From NCBI RefSeq assembly GCF_019048265.1, contig NZ_CP077311.1, positions 4,456,882-4,520,881 of the forward strand: DNA of 64,000 nt, read 5' to 3'. Origin of the DNA: Aeromonas sp. FDAARGOS 1405. Its GTDB lineage: Bacteria; Pseudomonadota; Gammaproteobacteria; Enterobacterales; Aeromonadaceae. Under the pieces are notes generated by a model. It did not search any database and had not been told where the DNA came from. It saw only the letters and a list, made by a program, of their open reading frames with translations. The position numbers were made by a program, and so were the translations under genes. Of this stretch, positions 35,121-44,864 are shown one piece after another; the stretch's first letter is position 1, and each line of letters begins with the position of its first letter.

Positions 35121-35858
35121 TCAGTACAAAGAAGCAGCAGGCCAGACCCACCATAGGCTGAGCCCGGTTCCCGCGGCAGCGAGCAGGATCAGCCCACTCC
35201 AACGCACTGGCCAGGGTTTGTCACGTAACGCCCACTCCAGCAGCGGCAGCAACCAGACCGGCAGCAACACCACCAGCGGCACCTCCACATATTGCCAGGC
35301 CAGCATCTGGACGAAGGCGAGGGCCAGCGCCAGACCGGCGGGTGCTACCTTGATGTCAACAAAGGTGGCAAGCAGGGCGCGAAAACCGGCGAAAGCGGCC
35401 AGCGCACCGGCCAGCTGGGCAATCAGCAGACTGCCATCGATGCCGATCACCAGTGCCAACCAGATAAAGCCGAGGGCAAACCCGAGCCCTTCGCGGCTGT
35501 CACAGCGCAAGGTGCTCCAGCCAAACCAGAGGATGGCGGGCAGTAGCGCCAGCCAGATCCCGGGTTCGCTCGCCAGTACCGAGGCCAATCCCTGCCACCA
35601 CACCAGCGCACTGAACACCGCAAAGAGCAGCAGTGAACCGCGCAGATCGTTCACCTGAGCCGCAATGGCGGGCACCAGCAGGGTCAGCGGCAGCCACTGC
35701 CACGCCTTGGCCGGAATACCATAGAGACCGCCGAGCAATGAGCCCACCAGCCAGAGCGCCAGCGCGCCCCACAGATAACCCAGTCGCGGCCAGCGCCACG
35801 ATAGCAAAGCGGCTCCCAGAGGAGCCGCCAGGGTTTGCAGCAGAAGTTCCGCGCCCAT
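35121..35858 (-). CDS. Multi-pass membrane protein of unknown function
   Basis: 245 residues, almost all hydrophobic, with about eight helices rich in Leu, Ala and Trp (WLVGSLLGGLYGIPAKAWQW, LALLPAILWFGWSTLR). No family motif that I can name and no charged clusters that suggest a transporter type. Its ATG overlaps the stop of yceI (TAATG), so it is translationally coupled to that gene. The pairing of a YceI-like periplasmic lipid-binding protein with a membrane partner is seen in other genomes (for example with cytochrome b561-type proteins), but this protein has no obvious heme-binding histidines. Confidence 0.65.
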   Translation of the reverse strand: MGAELLLQTLAAPLGAALLSWRWPRLGYLWGALALWLVGSLLGGLYGIPAKAWQWLPLTLLVPAIAAQVNDLRGSLLLFAVFSALVWWQGLASVLASEPGIWLALLPAILWFGWSTLRCDSREGLGFALGFIWLALVIGIDGSLLIAQLAGALAAFAGFRALLATFVDIKVAPAGLALALAFVQMLAWQYVEVPLVVLLPVWLLPLLEWALRDKPWPVRWSGLILLAAAGTGLSLWWVWPAASLY

Positions 35859-36418
35859 TACTTGCGCACGCCTTCGACAAACAGGTTGATGTTCATCTCG
35901 TCCGGAATGCCGGGCAGCATGTAGCTCACGCCAAAGTCACTGCGCTTGATGGTGGTGGAGGCGTTGAAGCCGCTGCGGTAGCCGCCCCAGGGATCCTTGC
36001 CCTCACCGATCTTGACCAGATCGAAGGCCACTTCCTTGGAGACGCCGTGCAGAGTCAGGGTCCCTTTCAGCACGCCTTTATCCTTGGTGCCCTCGTAAGC
36101 GGAGCTGACGAAGGTCATCTTGGGATACTGCTTCACGTCGAGGAAGTCCGGACTGCGCAGGTGCTTGTCGCGGGCCTCGTGATTGGAGTCGACGCTGGCG
36201 GCATCCACTTCAAAGCTCGCCTTGGCCGCCGCCGGGTTGGCGTCATCCATGCTGAAGGTGCCGCTGAAGGTGTTGAAGCGACCCACCAGCTCGGAGAAGC
36301 CCAGGTGACCCACCTTGAACTGCACCGTGGTGTGCGCCGCATCCACATCGTAATCCGCCGCCATCAGAGGGGTAGCTATAAACAGGCAGGAGGCCAGCAG
36401 AGCCTTGGTCATTTTCAT
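35858..36418 (-). CDS. yceI: YceI-family periplasmic isoprenoid/lipid-binding protein
   Basis: 186 residues. A signal peptide (KALLASCLFIATPLMA, cleavage after AMA-type site) is followed by the YceI lipocalin-like domain: DAAHTTVQFKVGHLGFSELVG, FSGTF, DVKQYPKMTFVS and TLHGVSKEVAFDL. Family members carry polyisoprenoids in the periplasm and some are induced by alkaline or acid stress. The divergent LysR-type gene 109 bases away is the natural candidate regulator. A membrane protein gene overlaps its 3' end. Confidence 0.9.
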   Translation of the reverse strand: MKMTKALLASCLFIATPLMAADYDVDAAHTTVQFKVGHLGFSELVGRFNTFSGTFSMDDANPAAAKASFEVDAASVDSNHEARDKHLRSPDFLDVKQYPKMTFVSSAYEGTKDKGVLKGTLTLHGVSKEVAFDLVKIGEGKDPWGGYRSGFNASTTIKRSDFGVSYMLPGIPDEMNINLFVEGVRK

Positions 36419-36527
36419 CCGTTCGTTCCTTCATCTTGGGGTTCACATCAGTGGTTAAAATGCTAACCTCGTTCTGAAGATGAATAATCAGTGATTTATT
36501 AAATTCATTATTTACTGAGGATGGAAA

Positions 36528-37430
36528 ATGGACCAGATCGCCGCCATGCGCACCTTTATCAAGGTGGTGGAGTGCCAGAGCTTTACCAAGGCCGCCAACC
36601 AGCTCGGCATCTCGGTCGCCATGGCCTCCAAACTAATGCAACAGCTGGAGGAGTCCCTCGCCACCCGGCTGCTGTCGCGCACCACCCGTCAGGTCAATCC
36701 CACCGAAGCAGGCCAGTTCTACTACCAGCGCTCCCTCGCCCTGCTGGCGGAGCTGGAAGAGACCCACAGCCAGCTGACCCACCACAACCAGCAGCCGAAC
36801 GGCACCCTCAAGCTCTCGGTGCCGATGGATTTTGGCTATCTGCACCTCTCCCCCGCCCTGCCGCTGTTTCGCCAGCGCTTTCCCGACCTCAAGCTCGATA
36901 TCGAGTACAGCGACCGGCGGGTAGCGCTGGTGGAAGAGGGATTCGATCTGGCGCTGCGGATCGGCCACCTCAGCGACTCCTCGCTGGTGGCGCGCCAGCT
37001 TGCCACCATTCGGGTCGAGCTTTGCGCCAGCCCCGCCTATCTGGCACGCAAGGGCAGACCGGAAAAACCCGAGGATCTCAAACAGCACGACTGTCTGATC
37101 TACACCCTGACCCAGCCGGAGTGGCACTTCAAACGGGGAAACGAGCAGCAGAGCATCCGGCCACAGGGGCCACTGCGGGCCAACAACGGGGTGGCGCTGA
37201 CCCGCGCCGCTTGTGATGATCAGGGCATCATATTGCAGCCCACCTTTATCGTGGGGGAGGCCCTGCGGTCAGGACAGCTGGTCAGCCTGCTGCCAGAGTG
37301 GGACAAGGGAGATGTGGGACTTTATGCGGTCTATCCGCACCGCCGCTTCGTCTCCGCCAAGGTGCGCTGCTTTATCGAGTTCGTGCAGGAGCGCTATCTC
37401 GCCCCGCAACAGTGGGATGCGCCGACCTGA
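36528..37430 (+). CDS. LysR-family transcription regulator
   Basis: 300 residues. The winged HTH is at 1-60 (RTFIKVVECQSFTKAANQLG, MASKLMQQLEESLATRLL), and the effector domain follows from about 90. It is divergent from yceI, with an AT-rich 109-base spacer (36419-36527), the typical LysR arrangement in which the regulator acts on the neighbouring gene. The effector is unknown; the domain resembles those of DsdC/CrgA-like regulators only in general fold. GAGG precedes the ATG at 5-8 bases. Confidence 0.9.
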   Translation: MDQIAAMRTFIKVVECQSFTKAANQLGISVAMASKLMQQLEESLATRLLSRTTRQVNPTEAGQFYYQRSLALLAELEETHSQLTHHNQQPNGTLKLSVPMDFGYLHLSPALPLFRQRFPDLKLDIEYSDRRVALVEEGFDLALRIGHLSDSSLVARQLATIRVELCASPAYLARKGRPEKPEDLKQHDCLIYTLTQPEWHFKRGNEQQSIRPQGPLRANNGVALTRAACDDQGIILQPTFIVGEALRSGQLVSLLPEWDKGDVGLYAVYPHRRFVSAKVRCFIEFVQERYLAPQQWDAPT

Positions 37431-37485
37431 TTGCCAGAGCAGAGGATACGGCCTGACTGTCCGGCCTGCTGGTCCGGCTTGAAAC

Positions 37486-37914
37486 CTAACGCTGGTCGGG
37501 TGCGGTGGTGGATGCGGCAACAGGGGTGAGCTTGGCTAGCAGACGCTCCTGCTCGGGGTGCAACTGCCAGCGTGGCAGTCGGGTGCGGACAACCGACAAC
37601 TGCTGCTCACTGAGGGCATAGGGGAGCGCCACTTCAATCTCGGGGCAGTCAAACATGGCGGCCAGCTGGAGGATCAAAATAAGGTTTGCCTCGTCGGTCT
37701 TGTGCTTGTTGACCCGTTTGCGGATCTCGTGGCGCAGCTGGGTTTCGGGGTCCTGGGTCATCGCCTGCCAGCCGAAACCGAACAACGGCACCAGCGCGCT
37801 GACAATCCCCAGCGCCGTCATCGGCTGCTTGGGAGGATGATAGAGTGCGTTGAGATCCAGCCGAACAGGATTCTGACGAACCTCACCCTCACCAAATAAA
37901 ATCGTTTTCGTCAT
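37486..37914 (-). CDS. Uncharacterised protein
   Basis: 142 residues that I do not recognise. It starts MTKTILFGEGEVRQNPVRLD and has one hydrophobic segment (MTALGIVSALVPLFGFGW, about 32-50), followed by a charged helical stretch (RHEIRKRVNKHKTDEANL) and a Pro-rich, mainly helical C-terminus. It may be attached to the membrane by that single segment. Codon use matches the neighbours. It converges with the LysR gene upstream and is divergent from fhs, with only 67 bases between its start and the fhs start. Confidence 0.6.
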   Translation of the reverse strand: MTKTILFGEGEVRQNPVRLDLNALYHPPKQPMTALGIVSALVPLFGFGWQAMTQDPETQLRHEIRKRVNKHKTDEANLILILQLAAMFDCPEIEVALPYALSEQQLSVVRTRLPRWQLHPEQERLLAKLTPVAASTTAPDQR

Positions 37915-37981
37915 TGGATTACCCGTTATATTCCACTAGACTGCGCCGCATATTTTACCCCGATATGCCAACGAGGTGCTG

Positions 37982-39712
37982 ATGCTAAGCGATATCGAGA
38001 TCTCCCGCCAGTCCCCCCGTCTCTCCATTCACGCGCTGGCCGAACGCCTCGCCATCCCCCAGCACCTGCTCAGCCCCCATGGCCACTACAAAGGCAAGCT
38101 CAGCCTCGACCTGCTCAAGTCTCAGCCCAAACAGCGCGGCAAGCTGGTACTGGTGAGCGCCATCACCCCGACCCCGCTCGGTGAAGGGAAGACGGTGACT
38201 ACCCTTGGCCTCTCCATGGGGCTCAACCATATCGGCCAGTCCAGCATCGCCACCATCCGCCAACCGAGCCTCGGGCCGGTATTCGGGGTCAAGGGGGGGG
38301 CCGCAGGTGGCGGCCACGCCCAGGTGGTGCCGATGGAGGAGATGAACCTCCACCTCACCGGCGATTTTCACGCTCTGTCGGCGGCCCACAATCTGGCGGC
38401 GGCAGCCCTCGATGCCCGCCTGTTCCACGAACAGAAACTGGGTGCCGAGTTCACCGCCAAAACCGGCCTGCCGCGGCTCGATATCGATGCTGACAACATT
38501 CTCTGGCCACGCACCCTCGACATGAACGATCGCGCCCTGCGCCACCTCACCATAGGTAAAGGTGGCGCAGCCGATGGGGTGGAGCGCGGCGATCGCTTCG
38601 TCATCACCGCCGCCTCCGAACTGATGGCCATTCTGGCGCTGGCAAGCGATCTGAAAGACCTGCGCCAGCGCATCGGCCGCATCCAGCTAGCCCGCGATAT
38701 TCACGGCAAGCCCATTACCGCCGAACAGTTGGAAGTAGCAGGCGCCATGACGGTGCTGCTGAAAGACGCGCTACAGCCAACCCTGATGCAGACCACCGAG
38801 CAGACCCCGGTGCTGGTACACGCCGGCCCCTTTGCCAATATTGCCCACGGCAACTCCTCGGTGATCGCCGATCGCATCGCCCTTGGCCTGACCGACTATG
38901 TGGTGACCGAAGCGGGTTTTGGCTCCGACATGGGGCTGGAGAAGTTCTTCAACATCAAGAGCCGCCAATCCGGTATTACCCCCGCCTGCGTGGTGCTGGT
39001 GGCCACGGTGCGCGGCCTCAAGGCCAACAGCGGCCTGCTCGATATCCGCCCGGGCCAGCCGCTGCCGGAAAGCCTGCTGCGTGAGGATCTACCGACTCTT
39101 GAGCGGGGTTGTGCCAACCTCGCCTGGCATATCGGCAATGCCCGTCGTTACGGCGTGCCCGTGGTGGTCGCCATCAACCGCTTCCCCACCGACAGCGAGG
39201 CCGAACTGGCGTTGCTGGCCCGTGAGGCGATGCAGGCCGGCGCCTGTGGCAGCGCCATCTCCAACGCCTTTGCCCAAGGCGGGGCCGGTGCCAGCGAGCT
39301 GGCCCGGGCAGTGGTCGCCGCCTGCGAGCAACCTGACAAAGTCAAATTGCTCTATCCCGACGAAGCGAGTCTCGACGCCAAGCTGGCGACCCTGGTGGAG
39401 TGCGGCTACGGCGCCCGCGGAGTGCAGCTGTCGGACAAAGCTCGCCAGCAGCTGGCACAGCTCTCCGCCGAAGGGTGGGATCACTTGCCCATCTGCGTGG
39501 CCAAGACGCCGCTCTCCATCAGCCATGACCCCGCCCTCAAGGGAGTGCCGACCGATTTCGAGGTACCCATCGACGAGGTGAAGCTCTGCGCCGGTGCCGG
39601 GTTCGTCTATGCGCTGGCGGGCCCCATCATGACCATGCCGGGGCTGGGCAGTCTGCCTGCCTATCGCCATATCGATATCGATGAGAACGGCGAGATAGTC
39701 GGCCTGAGCTGA
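37982..39712 (+). CDS. fhs: Formate--tetrahydrofolate ligase
   Basis: 576 residues. The P-loop motif [17 protein letters not shown] is near residue 60, and the family blocks [37 protein letters not shown], and [17 protein letters not shown] are in order. It makes 10-formyl-THF from formate, ATP and THF. It thus acts in the opposite direction to PurU, which lies elsewhere in the window. The start is the ATG at 37982, with GAGG 6 bases upstream; a GTG at 37976 is the alternative. A strong terminator follows. Confidence 0.95.
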   Translation: MLSDIEISRQSPRLSIHALAERLAIPQHLLSPHGHYKGKLSLDLLKSQPKQRGKLVLVSAITPTPLGEGKTVTTLGLSMGLNHIGQSSIATIRQPSLGPVFGVKGGAAGGGHAQVVPMEEMNLHLTGDFHALSAAHNLAAAALDARLFHEQKLGAEFTAKTGLPRLDIDADNILWPRTLDMNDRALRHLTIGKGGAADGVERGDRFVITAASELMAILALASDLKDLRQRIGRIQLARDIHGKPITAEQLEVAGAMTVLLKDALQPTLMQTTEQTPVLVHAGPFANIAHGNSSVIADRIALGLTDYVVTEAGFGSDMGLEKFFNIKSRQSGITPACVVLVATVRGLKANSGLLDIRPGQPLPESLLREDLPTLERGCANLAWHIGNARRYGVPVVVAINRFPTDSEAELALLAREAMQAGACGSAISNAFAQGGAGASELARAVVAACEQPDKVKLLYPDEASLDAKLATLVECGYGARGVQLSDKARQQLAQLSAEGWDHLPICVAKTPLSISHDPALKGVPTDFEVPIDEVKLCAGAGFVYALAGPIMTMPGLGSLPAYRHIDIDENGEIVGLS

Positions 39713-39737
39713 GCCCTTCCACAACGCCAGAAACAAC

Positions 39738-39762
39738 AAGGCCCCGCCAATTGCGGGGCCTT
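39738..39762. terminator. Bidirectional terminator between fhs and the chemoreceptor gene
   Basis: AAGGCCCCGC/GCGGGGCCTT hairpin followed by CTGTT on the plus strand and GTTGTTTC on the minus strand, located between converging genes. Confidence 0.75.
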
Positions 39763-39783
39763 CTGTTATCCATGCATCAACCC

Positions 39784-41439
39784 TTAGAGGGTGAAGCGCT
39801 GGGTCATATGGTGCAGGGTGTTGGCCAGCTTGCTCAGCTCGACGCAAGCCTGGGCGATCTGATGAGCGCCCTGGGCATTCTCGTCAGCGGCATTGTGAAT
39901 GTTGACAATGCTGCGGTTGAGCTCTTCGGTCACCGCATTCTGCTCTTCGGTGGCGGTGGCGATCAGGGTATTCATGTCGGTGATGCGCACCACGGCACCA
40001 TTGATGGTCTCGATACTGGTACCGGCATCCCGCGCCAGACCGACGCTCTCCTGCATCTGGTGACGACTCAGCTGCATGGCGTTGCCCGCCTCGGCGGCGC
40101 GGCTCTGCAATAGCTCGATCATCTTGCTGATCTCGGCGGTGGAGTCCTGGGTCCGCTGGGCTAATGAACGCACTTCATCCGCAACGACCGCAAAACCACG
40201 ACCCTGCTCACCGGCACGGGCCGCTTCGATGGCGGCGTTAAGGGCCAGCAGGTTGGTCTGACCGGCGATATCGCGGATCACATCCAGCACCACGCTGATG
40301 TTGGCGCTGTCGGCCTCCAGCTGCTGCACTACTGTGCCAGCCTGCTCAATCTTGACCGACACCTCTTCGATGCTGGCAATCGAACTGCGTACCACTTCGC
40401 TGCCGGCAGCAGAGGTGCGGGAGGCATCCTTGGCGGCGCTCATGGCATCCGTGGTGTTACGGGCCACTTCATTGACGGTGGACTGCATCTCGTTCATGGC
40501 GGTCGCCACCTGGGAGACTTCGTTCTGCTGGATGGCCATGCCGCTGGCAGACTGGCTGGAGATGGCGCTCACCTCCTCCACTGCGCTGCTGAGTTGGCTC
40601 ACGGAGCCGGCGATCTCGCTCACCAGATCGGAGAGGGAACCCTGCATCCGGTTGATGGCGGAGCCCAGCTGACCCAGTTCATCGCGGTTGAAGCGGCTGT
40701 CACGGATCCACTGCTGCAGTTCGCCCTGACCCAGATCGCCATTGGCAATACACTGGGCCTGACGGGCCAGCATGATCAGCGGGTCGCGAATTTGGCGGGT
40801 CAGTACCACGGAGAGCACCACCACCAGGATCAAACCGAGCACCAGTGCGATGGTAACGCTCAGCTTGGCGGAGTCGTAGGAGGCAACCACAACCTTGCGC
40901 GACTCGGTCGCATAACCGTGGTTAATGCGAATAAGATCCGCCACCGACTTGTGCAGGTTGTTGTAGAGGGGGATCCCCTGCTCCATGAAGACGCTCTGGG
41001 CCTCGCTCATCAGGCCGCTATCCTGCAACTGCTTAACCTGCTGGTGCAGGGCCAGGTAGCTTGCCCAGTCGGACTTTACGATATCGAAAGTGCGACGCTC
41101 TTCAACATCCTGCGCCCAGATGGTCTTGTCATGGTCGATCATCTGCTGTTTGAGTCGTTCCACCAACTGCGCGGCCATGGTGCGGTACTCGGCACGCTTC
41201 TGGGGATCAGCGGCGACCAGAAACAGACCAAGCTCATAACGACGCAACTCGCTGATGCTGTCGCCAATGTCATTGGTGCGGTTGACGGCAGGCAGGATGC
41301 TGTCGGTAAAACCGATAGCCGCCCGGTTCATGTTGCTGAACTCCAGCAACGAGAAGCCGCCGATAAAGGCGACCATCAAACCGAGCACGGCAAAGCCGGC
41401 GGTGAGTTTTTTACCTATGGTCATGGTACTGGTATTCAT
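39784..41439 (-). CDS. Methyl-accepting chemotaxis protein (four-helix-bundle type)
   Basis: 551 residues. An N-terminal membrane helix (KLTAGFAVLGLMVAFIGGFS) is followed by a four-helix-bundle periplasmic sensor (about 35-190, with ISELRRYELGLFLVA), a second membrane helix (VTIALVLGLILVVVLSVVL), a HAMP domain and the conserved tip [19 protein letters not shown]. The layout is that of Tar-like 4HB receptors; ligand unknown. No C-terminal CheR pentapeptide (ends in HHMTQRFTL). AGGATATCCC precedes the ATG. A non-coding stretch of about 340 bases lies upstream. Confidence 0.92.
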   Translation of the reverse strand: MNTSTMTIGKKLTAGFAVLGLMVAFIGGFSLLEFSNMNRAAIGFTDSILPAVNRTNDIGDSISELRRYELGLFLVAADPQKRAEYRTMAAQLVERLKQQMIDHDKTIWAQDVEERRTFDIVKSDWASYLALHQQVKQLQDSGLMSEAQSVFMEQGIPLYNNLHKSVADLIRINHGYATESRKVVVASYDSAKLSVTIALVLGLILVVVLSVVLTRQIRDPLIMLARQAQCIANGDLGQGELQQWIRDSRFNRDELGQLGSAINRMQGSLSDLVSEIAGSVSQLSSAVEEVSAISSQSASGMAIQQNEVSQVATAMNEMQSTVNEVARNTTDAMSAAKDASRTSAAGSEVVRSSIASIEEVSVKIEQAGTVVQQLEADSANISVVLDVIRDIAGQTNLLALNAAIEAARAGEQGRGFAVVADEVRSLAQRTQDSTAEISKMIELLQSRAAEAGNAMQLSRHQMQESVGLARDAGTSIETINGAVVRITDMNTLIATATEEQNAVTEELNRSIVNIHNAADENAQGAHQIAQACVELSKLANTLHHMTQRFTL

Positions 41440-41783
41440 GGGATATCCTGGTGGTCGTTAAATTCGTAGCACTCGTCCGGTTCACGCCCTCCTGGCATGA
41501 ACTATCTGGCCACCTGTTCAGTGGCGCACCATCCAACCTTGATGAATATCTCTGAATTCCATGAGCGGCAGCGAGAGCCGTGAGGGGGCGCTAGAGTAAC
41601 CGGATTGTGATGGTTCGGAAAGAGTCTGTCCGGTTACTTTTTGTAAGGTGAAAACGAGGAATTTATCGTGCTCGATTAAATATACCGCTCAGATGAATAA
41701 ATCGAAAAAATACATAACGTTTGCATAGTGCAAGCCGCACGGGCCAAACCGTTGCAGGCCGCCACTCTCATCCGGAACCAATG
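41440..41783 (-). other. Gene-free region upstream of the chemoreceptor
   Basis: About 340 bases between the folE terminator and the chemoreceptor gene. It is AT-rich at 41640-41720 and would carry the chemoreceptor promoter. I looked for a sigma-28 (TAAA-N15-GCCGATAA) site; the sequence CACGATAA at about 41665 on the minus strand is similar to the -10 half, but no -35 partner is at the right distance. Confidence 0.35.
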
Positions 41784-41810
41784 AAAAACGCCAGCAATGG
41801 CTGCTGGCGT
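41784..41810 (-). terminator. Rho-independent terminator of folE
   Basis: ACGCCAGCA/TGCTGGCGT hairpin followed by TTTTTC on the minus strand, about 40 bases past the folE stop. Confidence 0.8.
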
Positions 41811-41850
41811 CTCGTTTATTCAGCAAGGCGGTTACAAAATAACCGCCATC

Positions 41851-42507
41851 TTATCCGCGCAGGCCGCCCAGAAATTCGGCCCGGGTATCGGGTTGGGTCT
41901 TGAACACCCCACCGAGGGAGGTGGTGGTGGTGTAAGAAGTCGAATCCATCACCCCGCGCGCCTTGACGCAGTAGTGGGTCGCCTTGATGCTGATGGCCAC
42001 ATCCTTGGTGCCGAGCAGGGTCTGCAGCGCCAGCAGGATCTGCTGGGTCAGTCTCTCCTGCACCTGGGGACGGCGGGCAAAGAACTGCACGATGCGGTTG
42101 ATCTTCGACAGGCCAATCACCTTGCCTCGAGGGATATAGGCCACATGAGCCATGCCGTCGATGGTGACGAAGTGGTGCTCGCAGGTGCTGGTGAGGCTGA
42201 TGTCCCGCACCATGATCATCTCGTCCACCTGCATCTTGTTCTCGATCACTGTCACCTTGGGGAAGGTGGAATAATCGAGGCCGGAGAAGATCTCATTGAC
42301 GTACATCTTGGCGATGCGATGCGGCGTCTCGGCCAGACTGTCATCGGCCAGATCCAGCCCCAGCGTCTCCATGATGGAGCGCATATGGCCTTCGATCTTC
42401 TCCCGCTTCTGCTGGCTGTTAAGCTCGTTGGTGACCAGGGGGGTTTCCAGTCCCTGGGCTTCGAGGGCAGCCCTGACCAGCAAGGCTTCCGGACTTAAGG
42501 TTGTCAT
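41851..42507 (-). CDS. folE: GTP cyclohydrolase I
   Basis: 218 residues. The zinc ligands are in [12 protein letters not shown] (Cys and His) and HYCVKARGV (Cys); the conserved [16 protein letters not shown] and [11 protein letters not shown] blocks are present. It converts GTP to 7,8-dihydroneopterin triphosphate, the start of folate synthesis. The start is the ATG at 42507 with GGGAGAGAAG upstream; an in-frame upstream ATG (42555) would add 16 residues without family support. Divergent from moeA, separated by about 300 bases with short degenerate repeats. Confidence 0.95.
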   Translation of the reverse strand: MTTLSPEALLVRAALEAQGLETPLVTNELNSQQKREKIEGHMRSIMETLGLDLADDSLAETPHRIAKMYVNEIFSGLDYSTFPKVTVIENKMQVDEMIMVRDISLTSTCEHHFVTIDGMAHVAYIPRGKVIGLSKINRIVQFFARRPQVQERLTQQILLALQTLLGTKDVAISIKATHYCVKARGVMDSTSYTTTTSLGGVFKTQPDTRAEFLGGLRG

Positions 42508-42809
42508 TATCTTCTCTCCCACGCTCAGGGACTGTGAGGGCAGCTCATCGAGCAACCCCTTATGTTATGGCGACGTACAGGGCCGACGGTATCGCTGTAA
42601 TGGTCGCCACTCGGGATGTAACGGCCATCTGTTATGGCGGCATAGTAAACGGCCATTGCCGCCAAGATTCAAGTCAACTTGTGCGTCACCTCATACTTTA
42701 TGGCCATCTCACCCCGTTTCAGCGCCGATTACCCCGAGAATCCTTGAGATAACCTGCCCATCCCCGGGGATTTTTGTGATAATCCCGCCTTCAATCATAG
42801 AAAGAGGTC
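42508..42809. repeat. Spacer between folE and moeA with degenerate repeats
   Basis: The stretch 42562-42660 contains several related words: GTTATGGCGAC, GTAATGGTCGCC, GTAACGGCCAT, GTTATGGCGGCAT and GTAAACGGCCATT. Some pair as inverted repeats (GCCATCTGTTATGGC). They may be overlapping operators; they faintly resemble ModE boxes but the half-site spacing does not fit, so I do not assign a protein. No gene is seen. Confidence 0.4.
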
Positions 42810-44042
42810 ATGACGATGGGATTTGATACCAGCGGACTACTCCCCTTAAGCGATGCCCTGCAAGGGATGCTGGAACAACTCGCCTGCTGCTGCGACAGCG
42901 AGCAGTTGCCCCTGCCAGAGGCCCTTGGCCGGGTTCTTGCCAGCGACATCGCCTCTCCCCTCGCCGTGCCCCCCTTCGACAACTCCGCCATGGACGGTTA
43001 CGCCGTGCGCCTTGAGGATCTCGCCAGCGGCACCCCGCTCATCATGGCGGGCAAAGCGTTTGCCGGTCAGCCCTACCAGGGCGAATGGCCCGCTGGCCAC
43101 TGCGTGCGGATCATGACAGGCGCCCCGGTACCCGCAGGCACCGATGCGGTGGTGATGCAGGAAGAAACGCAGGCCGACGGCGATCGGATCACTTTTCTGG
43201 CACAACCCGAACCGGGCCAGAATATCCGCCGCGCCGGCAGCGATATCGGCAAAGGCGCCTGCGTGCTGCCTGCCGGTACTCGCCTCACCCCAAGAGAGAT
43301 GCCACTGCTGGCCTCCCTCGGCGTGGCTACCGTCGCGGTGCGCCGACCGCTGAAAGTGGCCATCTTCAGCACTGGCGATGAGCTCAAACCGGTCGGTACC
43401 CCGCTTGCCCACGGCGATATCTATGACTCCAACCGCTACGGCGTGCGGGCCATGCTGGCGCGCATGGGCTGCGACTGCCTCGACCTTGGCATCATCCCCG
43501 ACGACCCGGCCCAGCTACGCGCTGCCTTTATCCGCGCCGACGAAAAGGCCGATGTACTCATCACCACCGGCGGCGTCTCGGTGGGGGAGGCGGACTTCAC
43601 CAAACAACTGCTGGACGAGCTCGGCGAGATTGGCTTCTGGAAGCTGGCCATCAAGCCGGGCAAGCCGTTTGCTTTTGGCCGTCTGCCCCGCGCCTGGTTC
43701 TTCGGCCTGCCGGGCAACCCCGTCTCCGCCATGGTCACCTTCGATCAGCTGGTGCAACCGGCGCTGGCCAAGCTGGCAGGTCAGCACTTCGAGCGCCCGC
43801 TCCAGCTACAGGCCATTGCGGCCGAGCCACTCAAAAAGAGCCCGGGCCGACTCGACTTCCAGCGCGGCATCATGAGTCAGGGACCGAACGGCCTCGAGGT
43901 GCGCAGCACCGGCTCGCAGGACTCCGCCGTGTTCAGCTCCCTGTCGCAAGCCAACTGCTACATCGTTCTTGAACGGGAACGGGGCCGCGTCGCCGTGGGC
44001 GAGACAGTAACCGTGGAGCCATTCGGGGGATTGCTGCTGTGA
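42810..44042 (+). CDS. moeA: Molybdopterin molybdenumtransferase MoeA
   Basis: 410 residues. The MoeA domains are in the usual order: [13 protein letters not shown] (N-terminal), [19 protein letters not shown], then [32 protein letters not shown] and [16 protein letters not shown] in the MoCF domain. MoeA inserts molybdenum into adenylated molybdopterin. It needs ModABC-imported molybdate and the MoaABCDE product, all encoded further right in this window. AGAGG lies 4 bases before the ATG. It overlaps moeB by 4 bases (GTGA), so the two are coupled. Confidence 0.96.
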   Translation: MTMGFDTSGLLPLSDALQGMLEQLACCCDSEQLPLPEALGRVLASDIASPLAVPPFDNSAMDGYAVRLEDLASGTPLIMAGKAFAGQPYQGEWPAGHCVRIMTGAPVPAGTDAVVMQEETQADGDRITFLAQPEPGQNIRRAGSDIGKGACVLPAGTRLTPREMPLLASLGVATVAVRRPLKVAIFSTGDELKPVGTPLAHGDIYDSNRYGVRAMLARMGCDCLDLGIIPDDPAQLRAAFIRADEKADVLITTGGVSVGEADFTKQLLDELGEIGFWKLAIKPGKPFAFGRLPRAWFFGLPGNPVSAMVTFDQLVQPALAKLAGQHFERPLQLQAIAAEPLKKSPGRLDFQRGIMSQGPNGLEVRSTGSQDSAVFSSLSQANCYIVLERERGRVAVGETVTVEPFGGLLL

Positions 44043-44794
44043 GCGAGATCCTGAGCGACGCCGAACTGCTGCGCTACAACCGCCAGATCATCCTCAAATC
44101 CTTCGATTTCGAGGGGCAGGAGGCGCTCAAACAAGCCCGTGTGCTGGTGATCGGTGCCGGTGGCCTTGGTTGCGCCGCCAGCCAGTATCTAGCGGTGGCC
44201 GGGGTTGGCCGACTCACCCTGGTCGATTTCGACAAGGTGGAGCTCTCCAACCTGCAGCGTCAGGTGCTGCACAACGATGAGCGCATCGGTCACTACAAAG
44301 TAGACTCTGCCGCCCAGTCGCTGCGCGCGCTCAATCCCTGGCTCAACGTCGAGACCCACGCGGCCGTGGCCGACGAGGCGCTGCTCGATACCCTGTTGCC
44401 CCAACACCAGCTGGTATTGGATTGCACTGACAACCTGGCCATTCGCAACCTGCTCAACCAAAAGGCACGCCAGCATGGCGTGCCACTGGTCAGCGGCGCC
44501 GCCATCCGGCTGGAGGGACAGCTGTGCAGCTTCACCTGGCAGGAAGATGAGCCCTGCTACGCCTGCCTCAGCGCCCTGTTTGGCGAGCAGGCACTCACCT
44601 GCGTCGAGGCGGGCGTGCTCGCCCCTGTGGTGGGTCTGGTGGGCAGCCTGCAGGCACTGGAAGCCATCAAGCTGCTGGCGGGCACAGGAAAAAACTACAG
44701 CGGCCGCCTGCTGATGATCGACGGCCTGAGCGGCACCTTCCGCGAGATGAAGCTGCCCAAGCGCCCCGACTGCCCCGTCTGTTCCCATCCTTGA
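44039..44794 (+). CDS. moeB: Molybdopterin-synthase adenylyltransferase MoeB
   Basis: 251 residues. The nucleotide-binding glycine loop is [19 protein letters not shown], the adenylation Asp/Arg region is [16 protein letters not shown], and the zinc site is formed by CYACL and CPVCSH near the end. It activates the C-terminal glycine of MoaD with AMP. The start is a GTG overlapping the moeA stop. Its target, MoaD with a GG tail, and the shorter MoaD-tail ORF both lie in this window. A bidirectional terminator follows. Confidence 0.96.
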   Translation: MSEILSDAELLRYNRQIILKSFDFEGQEALKQARVLVIGAGGLGCAASQYLAVAGVGRLTLVDFDKVELSNLQRQVLHNDERIGHYKVDSAAQSLRALNPWLNVETHAAVADEALLDTLLPQHQLVLDCTDNLAIRNLLNQKARQHGVPLVSGAAIRLEGQLCSFTWQEDEPCYACLSALFGEQALTCVEAGVLAPVVGLVGSLQALEAIKLLAGTGKNYSGRLLMIDGLSGTFREMKLPKRPDCPVCSHP

Positions 44795-44807
44795 CGCAAA
44801 CGGGATC

Positions 44808-44838
44808 AAAAAAGCCGAACCCCGTGGTTCGGCTTTTT
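44808..44838. terminator. Bidirectional terminator between moeB and the alpha/beta-hydrolase gene
   Basis: AAAAAAGCCGAACC/GGTTCGGCTTTTT hairpin with a CCGT loop, between converging genes. Confidence 0.88.
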
Positions 44839-44864
44839 GGTACCTGCACCTAACAACCCCTTCC

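Noticed and set aside
42562..42660. ModE-binding sites before moeA
   Set aside because: Half-site-like words exist but the spacing between them does not match a ModE dimer site, so no assignment is made.
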